From Gnetum montanum (taxonomy: Eukaryota; Streptophyta; Gnetopsida; Gnetales; Gnetaceae), in NCBI GenBank assembly GCA_015680685.1, contig MNCI01030467.1:1-48837 (forward strand): 48,837 bases of DNA, read 5' to 3'. The position numbers and the translations under genes are program-made. Positions 1 through 11,714 of this stretch are shown one piece after another (the first letter of the stretch is position 1; each line of letters opens with the position of its first letter). Below the pieces are notes generated by a model, which was not told the origin of the DNA, did not search any database, and saw nothing but the letters and a program-made list of their open reading frames with translations.

Positions 1-753
1 TTTTTTTAATATAATGAAGCTCAAGGCTATGAGCACAACCTCTACATACATAGCAGGGTAGATGTAACCCACTACAAGAGTGTTCCATCACAAAAAATTC
101 ATTTTAAATTTTTACAAAAGAAATTCACTCTATTTATAAAATCTCTTTGCTTAAATAATATATATATATATTACTTTACTAGACTTTACTTTTATTTGTA
201 AGAAAATAACAAGGTCATTCTTAGTATTATTTTGGTAAGAAACATTGTCATCATAGAATTCATAAGTTCAAGCCCAATAAAAGATATGGATATAAGGGGA
301 TTATGAAAGAAATGATTAGTTCACAATAATTTGTTTGTGGGGAATGAAATGGTAAACCATAAGAAATAGCCAACAGGATACTTTAGTAGAATTATTGTAA
401 AATAATAAGGTACCTCAAGTATGACTAAATTGGAATACTTTTGAGATAAAAGAGATAACTAACCCACCTTTCATTGCACATTCCAAACTGGTATGATCAA
501 ATAAGGTAAGAAACCACAACTTTGAAAGGAGTGTGAAATTTGAAGAGATGTGCAATTGTTAAAATCAAAACTCAATAGTCATATGTATCAAACTTTTGTA
601 TAACTTGATAATTTAATGTTACTCATTAAAATGGAACCGTCACTTAAAAAATAGAATTTTAAAACCTAATATTTTAAAACCTAAATATAGGTTCCGCGAC
701 TTATATTAACCATCAAGTTAACGTGGGTGGGCTACTCGGCAAGTAAAATATGA
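1..753. other. AT-rich intergenic sequence
   Basis: No coding region, RNA gene or recognisable mobile element is visible. It holds short A/T runs and a small (TA)n stretch near 160-175. Confidence 0.5.
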
Positions 754-958
754 TTTGGTTTTTCAAAGTAATTGCAACGTTACTCGGTCTAGTTATTACA
801 TTTAGAAATGTATGGGCTACATTGGACATTGGGCAACCTAAATCTCACTGAATTTGGTCTTTCAAAGTAATTGCAACGTTACTCGGTCTAGTTATTACAT
901 TTAGAAATGTATGGGGTACATTGGACATTGGGCAACCTAAATCTCACTGAATTTGGTC
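754..958. repeat. 99-bp tandem duplication
   Basis: Two adjacent, nearly identical 99-bp units (754-852 and 853-951) are followed by the first few bases of a third. The units differ at about two positions, so the duplication is recent or homogenised. It lies about 260 bp upstream of the putative TATA box of the TPX2-like gene. Confidence 0.9.
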
Positions 959-1218
959 GCAAGGAACCCTTACCAGTTTAGCCAGAAAAGCTTAACAGAA
1001 TTGCACACCGACGTTTATGACGTATTTTAATTTTTTTTAAACAAAACTGTATGGGTTTTCCATTTGTTTTTGGGGCTGGGATAGGACAACTATCGTTAAA
1101 GCTGAGAATCGTATTTTCCAACTTCCTTAAAAGTTAACCGACAATGCGCGCAAATACCGACCAAAAAATATACATCTTTATTTATTTATTCGAAAATGCG
1201 GCTGTTGGAACGCTGAAT

Positions 1219-1227
1219 TATATATAG
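1219..1227 (+). promoter_or_regulatory. Putative TATA box of the TPX2-like gene
   Basis: The string tatatatag is followed about 30 bp downstream by non-AT-rich sequence and a pyrimidine-rich stretch (1274-1290) that would suit a plant 5' leader. The first ATG in good context is at 1413 (a second in the same frame is at 1422). This is placement by motif only. Confidence 0.3.
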
Positions 1228-2310
1228 AACCATTAGTTGTTAGCCTGACGAAAAGTGCAAGCGGGTTGAAAGAAGCTCTTTCTCTCTTCGGTCATTGTTG
1301 GTATTTCGAGATTCTTCTTCTTCAACAGCAATCTCCTTAATTCTGAAATTTCAGTATTATTGCACAAGCAGTAGGTTGACTTCCATTTTGCTACAGCCTG
1401 TGTTAGATTTTGATGGCGAAAATGGAGAACATAACGACCCAGCATCCAAGCTTGCTTCAGGAATCCGTCATTGGGATCCTTGCGTTCACATTTTTATACA
1501 ATTTTTGAGCTTCGTTTTTTTTTTTTTTCCGTAGTCTTTGTTTGGAGCATAAGATACCACTGTCTGCAAATTTCTGGATTTATGCACCGTATTTAGTCTA
1601 CGTTTTGGGCTCAACAAACTGGTTGGTCTCGTTAGATCTGTTTTATCCTTGAGAACATCGTTTCAACATGTATCTGACAACACATACAATTTTCTTGGTT
1701 TTGTTTTGCTTTGAAAACTTCAGGCAATAACAGGTATTTGATAGGTATTTGAAAGAAAACTTGTCATGTCAATATTGTTAGCTGAAGGAAACCAGAGTAC
1801 CGAACTAATATCACGTTTAAACAAACTTATGTTTTTTCTTTTTAAAACCATGACCCTCCACCGCAAGGTTTCATATAAATCTTACAACCCTTGAAGTTGG
1901 ATACAATTTGAGATATGGACCATCTGGAGAAACAGCAGCAGATGTTTGTGGGAGTTTGTTACTATTGTATGAAGGTGTATGAAATGTACACCGCTTAGAC
2001 TGGCCATCTTTTGCAATCCATGTTTCCCTGGTTTTAGTGTTTACAGTCTGTTTTCATCTTGAATAATAAGAAGCTGTTACCGGCTATTAAAATTACAGTG
2101 GAATACAGATTGCTTTTCTTTTTTTACTTTGCTATTTCCACTTGCAGTCTTGGTTTTCATCCTTTTTTTTTTTCTTTCCTTTTTCCTTCTGTTTTTTTTT
2201 TCCTATTGGATTTTTTTGAATACTTTGATCATTCTGCTATATTATTTACCGGAAAAATTCACGAAATTTGTTAGCATGTTTGGGTCATTTTCTGCTTGAA
2301 AATAGAAGCA

Positions 2311-2418
2311 ACCAGTGAATTTTACTTTGATTGTGAGGATTGTGCACTGGACACTGAGGAGCCAACCAGTGAAATTTACTTTGATTGTGAGGATTGTGCA
2401 CTAGACACTGAGGAGCCT
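2311..2418 (+). repeat. 54-bp in-frame tandem duplication in the TPX2-like exon
   Basis: Units 2311-2364 and 2365-2418 each encode an 18-residue acidic, cysteine-containing segment with the core FDCEDCALDTEEP. The frame is kept. Only two single-base differences separate the units. Confidence 0.9.
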
Positions 2419-2679
2419 GTTTCAGTGAAGAAATTGATCAAGTACATGATCAAGTACTTTGAAACTATGAAGGAACAAGCATCTCCTCAGACATTTCCCA
2501 AAATGAAAAGCATGAAGGCTGCATAGCCTTTCACTGAGAATGAGAAAGAACAAATGGATAACCTTTTTGACAGATGGACTATCCCTCACTTGAACTAGCC
2601 ATTGGCAGAGAGACAGCCCAATTGTCTGGTTGATCCAAATTTTCAAACAACAATGTCTCCTAAAGCCGAAGAGGCTTCC

Positions 2680-2769
2680 TCATCATCTTTATCATCATCG
2701 GAGGATGTGGATTCCCAGAGTTTATCATCATCTTTATCATCATCGAAGGATGTGGATTCCCAGGGTTTA
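2680..2769 (+). repeat. 45-bp in-frame serine-rich tandem duplication
   Basis: Units 2680-2724 and 2725-2769 each encode 15 residues of the type SSSLSSS-E/K-DVDSQ-S/G-L. The multiple-of-three length suggests the duplication arose while the exon was still translated. Confidence 0.9.
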
Positions 2770-4116
2770 TCGTCTGTGCCCACTGAAAATACTTCAAATG
2801 ATCAATGGTGCTCTTGTTTTTTTAATTCCTGAAATCCATATATGATTTTCATGATATAAATTTTCTGTTGCTTGTGATTTTAGTTTCTGTAGTTTAATGT
2901 TTTGATTATTGTGCAGCCTGGAAAATGAAAATATAAAGAAAGAGGTAGGATTACTGTGACCTCATTCTCGGCAGTTCAAAATTTTTTATAATTATTTTTG
3001 CCTTGACTACATATAAAATCTTCTTCTTTTCCTTTCATACTTTTGAAAAGAAGAAGGCCAGACTACTGCTATACAAAGAAGCGCCGCGGAAGTTCATAAA
3101 TGCAAGGCCTTTCAATCTGAGAACCGAAGTAAGGAAATTAATTGGTCAAATATCACGTTAATTTTTCTCCACTACTTGTAATGTACGCTAGTAAGTGTTT
3201 TACCAATTGAAAATCTTAAGATGGCATTGCAGCAACGTGGGCAGGAAAAAGAACAAAAATTCATGGAAAAACTGTTCCTGCAGGAGGAGCAAAAATTGAG
3301 AATTCCTAGAGCTCAAGGCTTACCACTCACCACAGATGAACCTAGGGTAACATACTAAAATCATGATAGTGTATCAACTTGGGGGTCAATAGCACAAGGC
3401 AATTGTCTTTTTCTTTTTTAATTTTAAATTCTTGACATAATAAACTAAATCAAAGATTTTACAGCATCTTCCAAAGCCTCCTGTTAAGGAGTACACAAAG
3501 CCACTGAACTTGAAACTTTACTCGGAAATTAGAGCTCAGGAAAGAGCAGGGTTTGATATCAAGGTAATTCCCTAATTCTGCTTTACTCAAAAAATGTGCA
3601 TACAATGTTTAATTAAGTTTTTGCTTTGCATTACTGCTCATTTCTTAAAGAGTAGTTCTCTTCTAAATTTGGAATTTCTATTTTATTGGGAGTAGATGAA
3701 AATGAAGCAAAAATACATCGAAGAATACAAGTTAGTGGAAGGAAGAATGCGAAAGGTAAGAAACATACTTGCCCACATTTCTATGATGAATTTTTAGAAT
3801 GTACATGACATTGGTTGAAATGTTTTGTTTGTAGAAAGTTGAAAAAGAAGAAATTAGGAAGTTACGCAAGCATATGATTCCCCTTGCACAAATCGTGCCA
3901 TTTTTTGACAAACCATTCCTACCGAAGAAGTAAAATCTCCAACCTTACATTTTTTGACATTCCTCTGGAATGTTGCCTTGAGTGGCTTTAAATTTTCTAT
4001 AGATTTTATCACTGTAATTGGTGGGTCATCTAAGTGATGATATTTTAAGTCAACTTTTTTCCGATCTCACAAGCCTCTAACTATTCCCATGGAGCCTAGA
4101 CTGGGTGCGTCAAAGG

Positions 4117-4210
4117 GTAGATGCCTTCTAAAAAAAACAAGACAATTAGAGAAGCCAATCCACGAGAGTAGATGCCTTCTGAAACAAGACAATCAGAGAA
4201 GCCAATCCAC
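4117..4210. repeat. Imperfect 45-50 bp tandem duplication downstream of the TPX2-like gene
   Basis: Two copies start with gtagatgccttct and end with gaagccaatccac (4117-4164 and 4168-4210). The first has a longer A run. It lies about 190 bp after the stop codon, possibly in or near the 3' UTR. Confidence 0.75.
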
Positions 4211-4229
4211 AAGCATATGATTAGGATGA

Positions 4230-5820
4230 TAATTGTGTCTCTTTCTTTTCAATCCATTTTACATCCTGGAATGCGAGATAACACCGGTTTAAAGTTTTGT
4301 TTGGAAGAAGCAACCCTCCTAGTTGGATTCTAGTTCAAACCAGTGACTAGATAGTTCGAATTCTATGTTGGATCTCGTTACCTGGTTTTCATGTACACTG
4401 TAATTTACTCCCTCGTTTTCATACGTTGTCGCAAAATTATTAGAACATTGAAGGATAGGTCTTCCCTTTCTTTCTTCTTGGTATAATCTCTAAGAGTCTA
4501 AGATATGATATAGCTTAAACCATTGTTTTTTGGTCATTATTATATATCTTAGTAGGATTGGGTCTATCCTATTGTAAAGAAAATCTAAGGATTTGAATCA
4601 AATACGATAAAGAGAAGTGGCTTTAAGAAGCTTATTGTTTGATTTCTTTTCGCGGACGTCATTTATGGGTTAGTAAAGCTAAATAAAATTCTATCTTATA
4701 ATATGGTAACACTAAAAAAGATTTCATCCATAAAGTTAAATGAAAACCCATCACTAAGGAAAACACAGTTATAGCACTTACACCATCATCTTTACTACCA
4801 AAAATAGCAGTGTCAGGGGCAATGCCATTGGCCAAGAAAAAGAAAGCCAAGATCCAACTTAGAATTTATGCTTAACATTTTATTGCCTATGCAAAATCCT
4901 TTTCAACCAGATTACAACAAAATATTTAGAGTAGGAGCCTGTGTGGATTTATCAAAGTTCTTTGTCATAGTTTCTTGAAACAATGACTTTCGGGCAAAGC
5001 CAAGCCAAGATCCAACTTGGATTCATACTTAATAGTTTGGAGCAGCTTATCGGGAAGAATTTTCATCTAAACCATAGTAGAAAATTCATAAGAATGGCTT
5101 AATAATTCACATGTAGAAATCATATTAATCTCACTAGTAAAATCTGGCCTGTAGAGTATTTACGAAAAACAACAAGAATTTTAAAATAACATTCAAGGCC
5201 TAAACTTCTAGATTGTATATCTTAGGGTTACAATATTTCCTATTTTTAAAACCTTAGGAATAACTTTTAAATATAGGTAGACTCAACATTAATATCTGAT
5301 TATGTTAGCTTTTTCAAGAATAAAGAGTATTAATATCTAATTGTGATTCATAGCAATGTTGTTGTAACCTTGAAGTTTTAGAATTCATTTTACAAAATTA
5401 TTTTTAATCCATAATTTAGATTGCCTATCTTATGAATTGTACCTGGTTTTTATGCAAAAACTTATATCACTAACCTAATAGGTAAACAATTTGGATAAGT
5501 GGTCATTGCTAAGTGTTTCAAGGTTGTAGACATTTTCACTTAATTTTTATTAAATTTTGAATTTTTCTTTTATCATTAACTAATGATAATGCTGGTGAGA
5601 AGGAATTCATCTATAAGATTTAGCATGGTTTTAAAACTGGAATTTTTTAATACCCTACAACCTATAAAATTTGAAAAATAACTAATTAATAAGATTTGGT
5701 ATGGTGTTACAACCCGCTGCCAAACTAATGCTAACCACCTTCTTTTTTCATATGGGCTTCTTACCAGCATTGACAACTCTCAAACTTGACTTAGCAGTAA
5801 GCTTTTAAATCACCCATACA
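4230..5820. other. AT-rich intergenic sequence
   Basis: No supported gene. The short open frames here lack family motifs and splice structure. A segment at 5718-5790 resembles 6681-6745 inside the long repeat, so repeat-derived sequence probably extends into this interval. Confidence 0.45.
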
Positions 5821-5830
5821 TAGGTGTCCT

Positions 5831-5980
5831 AAGTATCTATATATATATATATATATATATATTAAGTACGGTAGCTATTTGGATTCCTTCGTGCCATACT
5901 GAGTTATAAGTATCTATATATATATATTTTTTAAGTACGGTAGCTATTTGGATTCTTTGCGGCGAGGACGAGTTCTAAGT
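5831..5980. repeat. (TA)n tract and duplicated left end of the long repeat
   Basis: A perfect (TA)n microsatellite is followed by a roughly 75-bp segment containing gtagctatttggattc. The whole block, including a shorter TA run, is then repeated from about 5909. The second unit leads directly into the 2.5-kb repeat. Confidence 0.75.
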
Positions 5981-8471
5981 TTTTGAAAAAATGGAAAAAC
6001 AAAGAATTATGAGTTATAAGTTTTTGAAAAAAGGAAAAAATAAAAAGCAAAGAATTCTGAAACTGCTCGGATCAAAGAAAGGACTTAAGCTAAAATTCAG
6101 GTGCATTATATTCATTTTTATATACATTATTCTAATATTGTAATCCAAGATTCTTAACTTAGCTTTTTTAAACAAATATTAAGTCTCATTAATTCAGGTA
6201 ATAAGAGAACGCAACCTCAATTCTACATCCTGCATAAGGTATTTACTTACACATTAAAATTACGTGTGACTGTGGTCTTGGAAAATTTAATTTTGACAGC
6301 ATTAATCGGTATTTTGCCAGCCAGTGAAAAAGGGTTGCATTAAACCAATTAATGTCACACTGTGTCGGCTAATATCTGTATTTTGGGAGTTCACGAAAAC
6401 TATTTTGGTTGCTCATAACTCTTGTCGGCGTATACAAATCAAGTTCAGTATGCATCATATTTATGAAAAAAAGAAATAAATGTGCTACTTATTTTCAGGA
6501 CAAACCAATTAAGATTACATAGATTTGCTAGCATGAAGTGTAAGAATTCTTCACTTATTTTGGATGCCTTTCAACACGATTTCATGTACTTTTTTCATGT
6601 AAAGATTCTTAAATTTTGGATGGCTTTCAGCTTGATTTCATGTACTTACAATATACAAAATTTGAATAAGAACTCAACTTGATGCTAGCCCTCCTCTTTT
6701 CTTATATGGGCTATTTACTAGCATTGGCAGAATTCAAAAATATTAGCAAAATTTTTTTAAAAATTTAATAAGAATAACTCATGTAATTGATCAATTTTGT
6801 TAGCATAAAACTAAGATGATGATGATGTATGTGTTCCCATAGCAGCTTTCATAGGCTTAAGTTTTAGTTAAAAATTTTTAACATAGTATATGTAACATTT
6901 TTTAAAGCAAATGATTAAAAATTTAATGTTTTACTAATCAAAATACTATTACGGTTGCTAGTTTAATTGAAAGTTGTGATGGTGTTTTGGAGGTTTGAAT
7001 AATGATTTATTTAAAATATTTATTGGGTATTTTTAATTTTAAACATGCACATACTTTATATAAATAAACAATGATCTAGCTCTTCATAAAGGCCAATGGC
7101 CAAAAAGAACTTGTGTAGGTGACCCTATTTTGTTAGGAAAGGATCATAAAACATGCACATACTTTAGTTTTGAATTATACTATTTTGACAAAATTCAATA
7201 CTTGGAAAGTAAATTACTCATTGAAACTTTTGGAAGAAAAGAATAAAGCTATTTGAAAATAATCCACATCTTCGAAGATTAAGCATTTTATTTGGTGCTT
7301 ACTTCACAAAAGTGTACGAATTAGAATTATTTGCTTTCATCTAATTACTAATGATGTAATACTAGGTATTAAGCCCCCAAAAAATATTGATAATGAATAA
7401 AGAAAATTGAAGTACATAATAAGTTCTTTTTCTTTTTCTCTTTTTTTTGTGGGTGGGGGTGGGGGTGTGGTGGCAAGGGGAGGGGGAAGAGGAGGGGGGA
7501 GGGGAAAGGGAGAGTATGGTGTAGGGAAGGAGGGTTTGTTGGAACTTGATATAAGTAAAACATAGGTACACTCCAAGGAATATAGTCCAATTAGAACTTT
7601 ATATAACTCAACATAGATCACCAAAATCAAACCCATGATTTAGAGCTTCTCAGTCAAGAGTACCTTACAAGTTTGACATTAGGTAGACATCATTAAAAGT
7701 TTTGACTTTAGAACTATCTACTCACATGTATAACCATATAATTGATACTTTGAAAAAAGAAATAAGTAAATAAAATTTGCATCACATTTCAATATTCATA
7801 CTTGAAATTAAAATAGTAAAAGGACTCGAGATAGAGAGTTGTGGCTTAATACCAATATTTGTATCAAATCAAGAAATGGGTAGCACTTGTGGAAGATCTT
7901 CACCACGTTGCTTGTTATTGATGTTACATCGAAAATATTCACCATCAGCTGTAACCTTCTTGTCAAAACTAGTTTTGATTTTTGAATCAGTAGTATTCTT
8001 ATCAAACAAAAAAAGAAAAAGCCTTATGATCTATCTATCCAAGCTACTTAACAATTTCTCTCGTGGCAATAACATTATACACAATAGCTTTTGTCTTTTC
8101 CGAATTCTTTATTTTCATTTGATCATTCTTATCATTAACATTAACTTGATTTTTCATATCTTCAACTTCATATTGTTTTTTACTATATTCAACTTCAACA
8201 CAGTTTTCATTTTTTCCAAAATCTTTTTTCATGAGAAGGAAAGGATTAACATTAAATAACTATCCTTCATGATAGCAAAATTTTCAAGAATTAGAAAGAT
8301 TATAATATGTAATTGGTTAAATTAAATTCTTCCCTCTTGCTTGTAATACCAATTCTTTTCTACAATTGAGAAGGTTGATTTCAATAAACAAATGTTGACA
8401 AAAACTAAAAGTTGTAAAAATAGACTTCATATGCCTAATGGGACCAAGAAAACTAACAATTTCTTAACCAA
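5920..8471. repeat. Long dispersed direct repeat, copy A (about 2.5 kb, unclassified)
   Basis: This segment matches 46297-48837 almost base for base in the same orientation, with small indels. The match runs to the last base of the window, so the true right end lies beyond copy B and probably to the right of 8471 in copy A. No transposase, reverse transcriptase or integrase motif was recognised. Both copies keep frames for a 66-residue (6482-6682) and a 160-residue (7777-8259) peptide, but both are low-complexity and probably incidental. Both copies start at a TA microsatellite. It could be a non-autonomous DNA element, part of an LTR element, or a segmental duplication. Confidence 0.85.
7451..7513 (+). 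other. G-run block with quadruplex-forming potential (copy A)
   Basis: More than six runs of three to six G separated by one to a few bases lie on the + strand inside copy A of the long repeat. The block satisfies the usual four-run G-quadruplex pattern several times over and is conserved in copy B at 47817-47876. Confidence 0.7.
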
Positions 8472-8587
8472 CTTTCTGAAAAATTAACGGAAAATTATAT
8501 TAGTCAACAAAACATGGAGGACTATAGAAGCTAATTTTTCTCACTTCAGTTTTTCTTTAGCAAATTTTATCTTTTTAGAATTCCACT

Positions 8588-8950
8588 ATGGGGGATTCTA
8601 TATTACTCACATATTCTTCAACTAATGTTGAAATTTCTACTTATTTTATTGATGTAGAAATTTTTGTTGATTCTCAACAAGTAGATCTACAAGCTTGTAA
8701 GAAAAAAGTTATGATATCTTCTTCTAATGATGATGTAATTAAGACACTCAATCTTGTTTTTTCTGATGATGTATATGATTCATTGGTTGCTGAACTTTCA
8801 TTACAATATGTGATGAGTGGTTGGGTATCCCAACACTCTACCATACAAGTCATGAGTGCACATGCTCAACCAAATCATAATCCGTGGATGGAAAATGTAA
8901 GTATGATAGAAGTTGATAATCAATTTGTGATCATTGTCTTCCGACTTTGA
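8588..8950 (+). CDS. Unrecognised 120-residue open frame
   Basis: An ATG-started frame of 120 codons ends in TGA. The product is acidic in its first half, with short runs such as SSSNDDV, and more mixed near the end. I recognise no domain, signal peptide or membrane segment. It starts about 115 bp to the right of the matched part of the long repeat and could be the coding remnant of that element. It may equally be a chance frame in AT-rich DNA. No function is assigned. Confidence 0.25.
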   Translation: MGDSILLTYSSTNVEISTYFIDVEIFVDSQQVDLQACKKKVMISSSNDDVIKTLNLVFSDDVYDSLVAELSLQYVMSGWVSQHSTIQVMSAHAQPNHNPWMENVSMIEVDNQFVIIVFRL

Positions 8951-8959
8951 GTTAGTGAA

Positions 8960-10095
8960 GTGTAAGTGTATAGTTTAACTCTAAGTGAGGCATATGATAT
9001 CTTGATATCGTAGGCTCAAGTTACTTCTAAGTGCAAACATAATGAAAGTGAGAATAAAATCTAATTCTATGTGATAATAGAAATGAAAATCTACTTTATC
9101 CTATGGTAATGAGCAGTTGTTCTAGCTTTTTGTACATATCTTGGGCTCATGTAACGGTTACTAGGTTACCAAGTGTTATACTATTCGGTGAACCAAGTAA
9201 TAACACTACTGGGATTATCAAATGATTACACTTATACGCTCGAAACTAGTTGTACTCATTTTTCCTTACTAATGAACATGAAAAAGTAAAGTTCTTGAAA
9301 AATGTAAAGGACTAAACTAAAGTAAGCATATTAAAGAAATGAAAGTTAAACTAAGTAAAGAAATTAGCTAGGAAAAATAAAGACACTAAGTGGATGTTGA
9401 AATGGTGGTAAAAAATCTTGATATTTATTGTCATTCATGGACTATGCCCAAGTACAATCCACTCAAATAAAGATTCCATTCAACTATTCAATATGACACT
9501 GTGGGCATTCACTCTATCGCTAAGTGTAAACTATGAAAACAAACTGCAAGAGTTTTGCTTAGGGTGGAATGAAAGTTATTCATTGGTGTAACCAAATGTT
9601 GGTATTTATAGGGGTGAATAGGACCCATGATGAGTGGTGAGGTACCCCTATGCTTAACGATACGAATACGAGTGTTTCACACATGATTCAGTCAAATTCT
9701 AAGTACTAAGTGCCTATGCGCCTTTGTGGAACAAGGACAGGTTGGTTGATTGTTGTCTTCCCAAGCTTACCTGTATGTCCTGATTGTATGGTTAAGTAAT
9801 CTTGAGACATATGATTTATGTTTTTATGTCCTGCTACTAATAAGGAAGGAGAGAGAGATAACTAAGTGATTAATCTAAATTAACTACTGATTAACTAGGC
9901 TTTGATGAATCTTAACACTAGTATCCATTCTCACTTGTCATACACATCCTGAACTAGTGCAACACTGCTACGATTAGCAAATGCTAATTGTTACTGGGTT
10001 ACTTAGCATTACACACATGCTCAAAGTGATTGTACTGAGTGTAATTTAATGATTTTATGAATTGATCAAAATGAATTGTTGTGCTAATAACATAA
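8960..10095 (-). mobile_element. Antisense remnants of the Ty3/gypsy LTR family
   Basis: Two parts (around 9140-9260 and 9915-10050) resemble the reverse complement of the LTR at 28469-29467, with shared blocks such as catcctgaact, ggttactaggttacc and gtactgagtgt. Similar blocks occur in the antisense LTR at 30588-31460. Boundaries are not sharp and no internal coding region is associated. I take them as diverged LTR fragments. Confidence 0.45.
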
Positions 10096-10103
10096 ATGTA
10101 AAC

Positions 10104-10710
10104 TGCATAAAACAGACAGTATTTCAAAGGTGAACATGAAACATTCAACAAATCAGAACTGGATGGCAAGTCGAAGGGTGTTAAGGGTTTAGGTGAATCT
10201 TCATGTTTGAATGGTGGACATGAGAGGTCCAACACTAGAGAATGTCACGTACGGAGATTTTCGGCTAAAAACAATAACGAACAAAGATCTGCAACAGCAA
10301 CATAGAGATGATCTGCAATGCCACCGGAGAAGAAATAGCCAAAGGTTGTGAAGAAGATGAAGAAAACAGCATCAGAAAAAACCACAACCAAGAGGACCAA
10401 CATAAGCAGGGCAGTTTTCCAAACATGAAGAAAAAAGAAACATGTTGTGGTCTGCATAATCCTGCAACACGATTAGAACCTGTGAAGAACCTGCAAAAGC
10501 ATTAAAACCTAACCAAAAATAGAAAGGTCTAAAAATGGTTAGAATCAAAAGGATAGAGAAAGATGTTATTAGGCAAGGCTCTACAATTCGAAGGCAATGA
10601 GATAGAGAGAAAAAGATTTAGGGACTTCAAATTTTAAGTTGGATCTTATGCGTCAAGGAAAAGAATGGGGGACTGAGAGAAATACTGCAGAAACTGTAAA
10701 ATAGAAACAC
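10104..10710. repeat. 600-bp direct repeat, first copy
   Basis: This segment is repeated at 11124-11714 in the same orientation with substitutions and small indels, about 1020 bp apart. Shared landmarks include aagggtgttaagggttta, ggacatgagaggtccaac and gaaacatgttgtggt. Minus-strand open frames in both copies (10245-10457 and 11251-11463) are hydrophobic but match no family I know. The pair could be LTRs of a very short element or a local duplication. Confidence 0.85.
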
Positions 10711-10887
10711 TATTAGATAGAAAGTAATAGAAAGCTCAAAGCATTGCACAATGTCTGTTGTGATACAAAATGTTTTTGGGGACTTGCACCCCTCATTAAT
10801 GTGTTTAGGCAATGCAGCTAAGCAGCTAAAGCTGTAAAGGCAAGGGAATGAGCATGCTAGTACATCTATAAATAGTGTTCCAACTTC

Positions 10888-11055
10888 AAAAATTTGAAAC
10901 TCCTGCTCATTAAAATTTGAAACTCCCGCTCATTAAAATTTGAGACTCCCACTCATTAAAATTTGAAACTCTCATTCATTAAAATTTGAAACTCCCGCTC
11001 ATTAAAATTTGAAACTCCCGCTCATTAAAATTCGAAACTCCCGCTCATTAAAATT
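10888..11055. repeat. 24-bp minisatellite, seven units
   Basis: Seven full units of a 24-bp motif, each containing a version of tttgaaactcccgctcatta, run head to tail, and a partial eighth follows. It sits exactly between the two 600-bp direct repeats. Confidence 0.9.
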
Positions 11056-11123
11056 TGAGTGGACCCCATTCATCAAAAGTGAAATGGGGGTGGGATGATG
11101 TACTGACAAAACTATTATAGACA

Positions 11124-11714
11124 GTATTTCAAAGGCAAACATGAAACATTCAACAAATCGGAACTGGATGGCAGAGCCAAAGGGTGTTAAGGGTTTAGGG
11201 GAACCCTCATGTTTGAATGGTGGACATGAGAGGTCCAACACTAGAGAATGTCATGTATGCAGATGTTCGGCTGAAAACAACAATGGACAAAGAACTTCAA
11301 CAGTAATGGAGATATGATTTGCAATGCCGCCAGAGAAGAAATAGCTAGAGGTTGCGAAGAAGCTAAAGAAAATAGCTTTAGAAGAAACAACAATCAAGAG
11401 GACCAACATAACCAGGGCGGTTGTCAAAACATGAATAAAAAAGAAACATGTTGTGGTCCACATATTCCTGCAACATGATTAGAACCCGTGAAAAACCTGC
11501 AAAAGGATTAAAACCTAACCAAAAACGCAAAGGTTTGAAAATAGTTAGAATCCAAAGGACAGTGAAAGACACTGTCAGGCAAGGCTCTGCAATTCCAAGT
11601 CAACAAGATAGAGAGAAAACATTTCAGGGACTTAAAATTTTAAGTTGGATCTCATGCGTCAAGGAACAGAATGGGGGGCTGACAGAAATACTGCAGAAAC
11701 TATAAAACATAAAC
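11124..11714. repeat. 600-bp direct repeat, second copy
   Basis: Counterpart of 10104-10710. The right side continues into sequence with no match to the first copy, so the homology ends near 11714. Confidence 0.85.

Larger units (their letters stand above)
2305..3933 (+). pseudogene. TPX2: TPX2-like microtubule/spindle protein gene, 3' part, probably decaying
   Basis: Family knowledge: TPX2 proteins bind microtubules, activate Aurora kinase and nucleate spindle microtubules. Seen: a large exon (about 2305-2807), then exons 2917-2944, 3051-3128, 3233-3346, 3465-3563, 3696-3755 and 3835-3933, all with GT-AG borders and compatible phase, ending in TAA. Diagnostic pieces are FNLRTE at the 3051-3128 exon end, KPLNLKLYSEIRAQERAGFD, and the C-terminal IRKLRKHMIPLAQ followed by PFFDKPFLPKK, the usual end of the TPX2 domain. 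The large exon has in-frame TAG stops at 2524-2526 and 2596-2598, although the sequence between them still reads as a protein (FTENEKEQMD). Two coding tandem duplications sit in the same exon. No 5' exons could be assigned; an ATG at 1413 opens only a short frame. Either a pseudogene or a gene that skips this exon. Confidence 0.75.

Noticed and set aside
1233-1534. Overlapping short frames on both strands as the first TPX2 exon.
   Set aside because: Neither gives TPX2-like N-terminal residues, and no good donor site links the ATG at 1413 to the 2305 exon.
7337-7636. Proline-rich minus-strand open frames (also 47738-48002).
   Set aside because: They are the complement of the G-run block; the Pro/His/Lys composition follows from base composition alone.
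8588-8950. The 120-residue frame as a confirmed new gene.
   Set aside because: No family motif, no splice context, and the surrounding DNA is repeat-rich. Kept only as a low-confidence open frame.
10888-11055. Minisatellite as a possible CRISPR-like array.
   Set aside because: Units are directly adjacent with no unique spacers, and this is a plant nuclear sequence.
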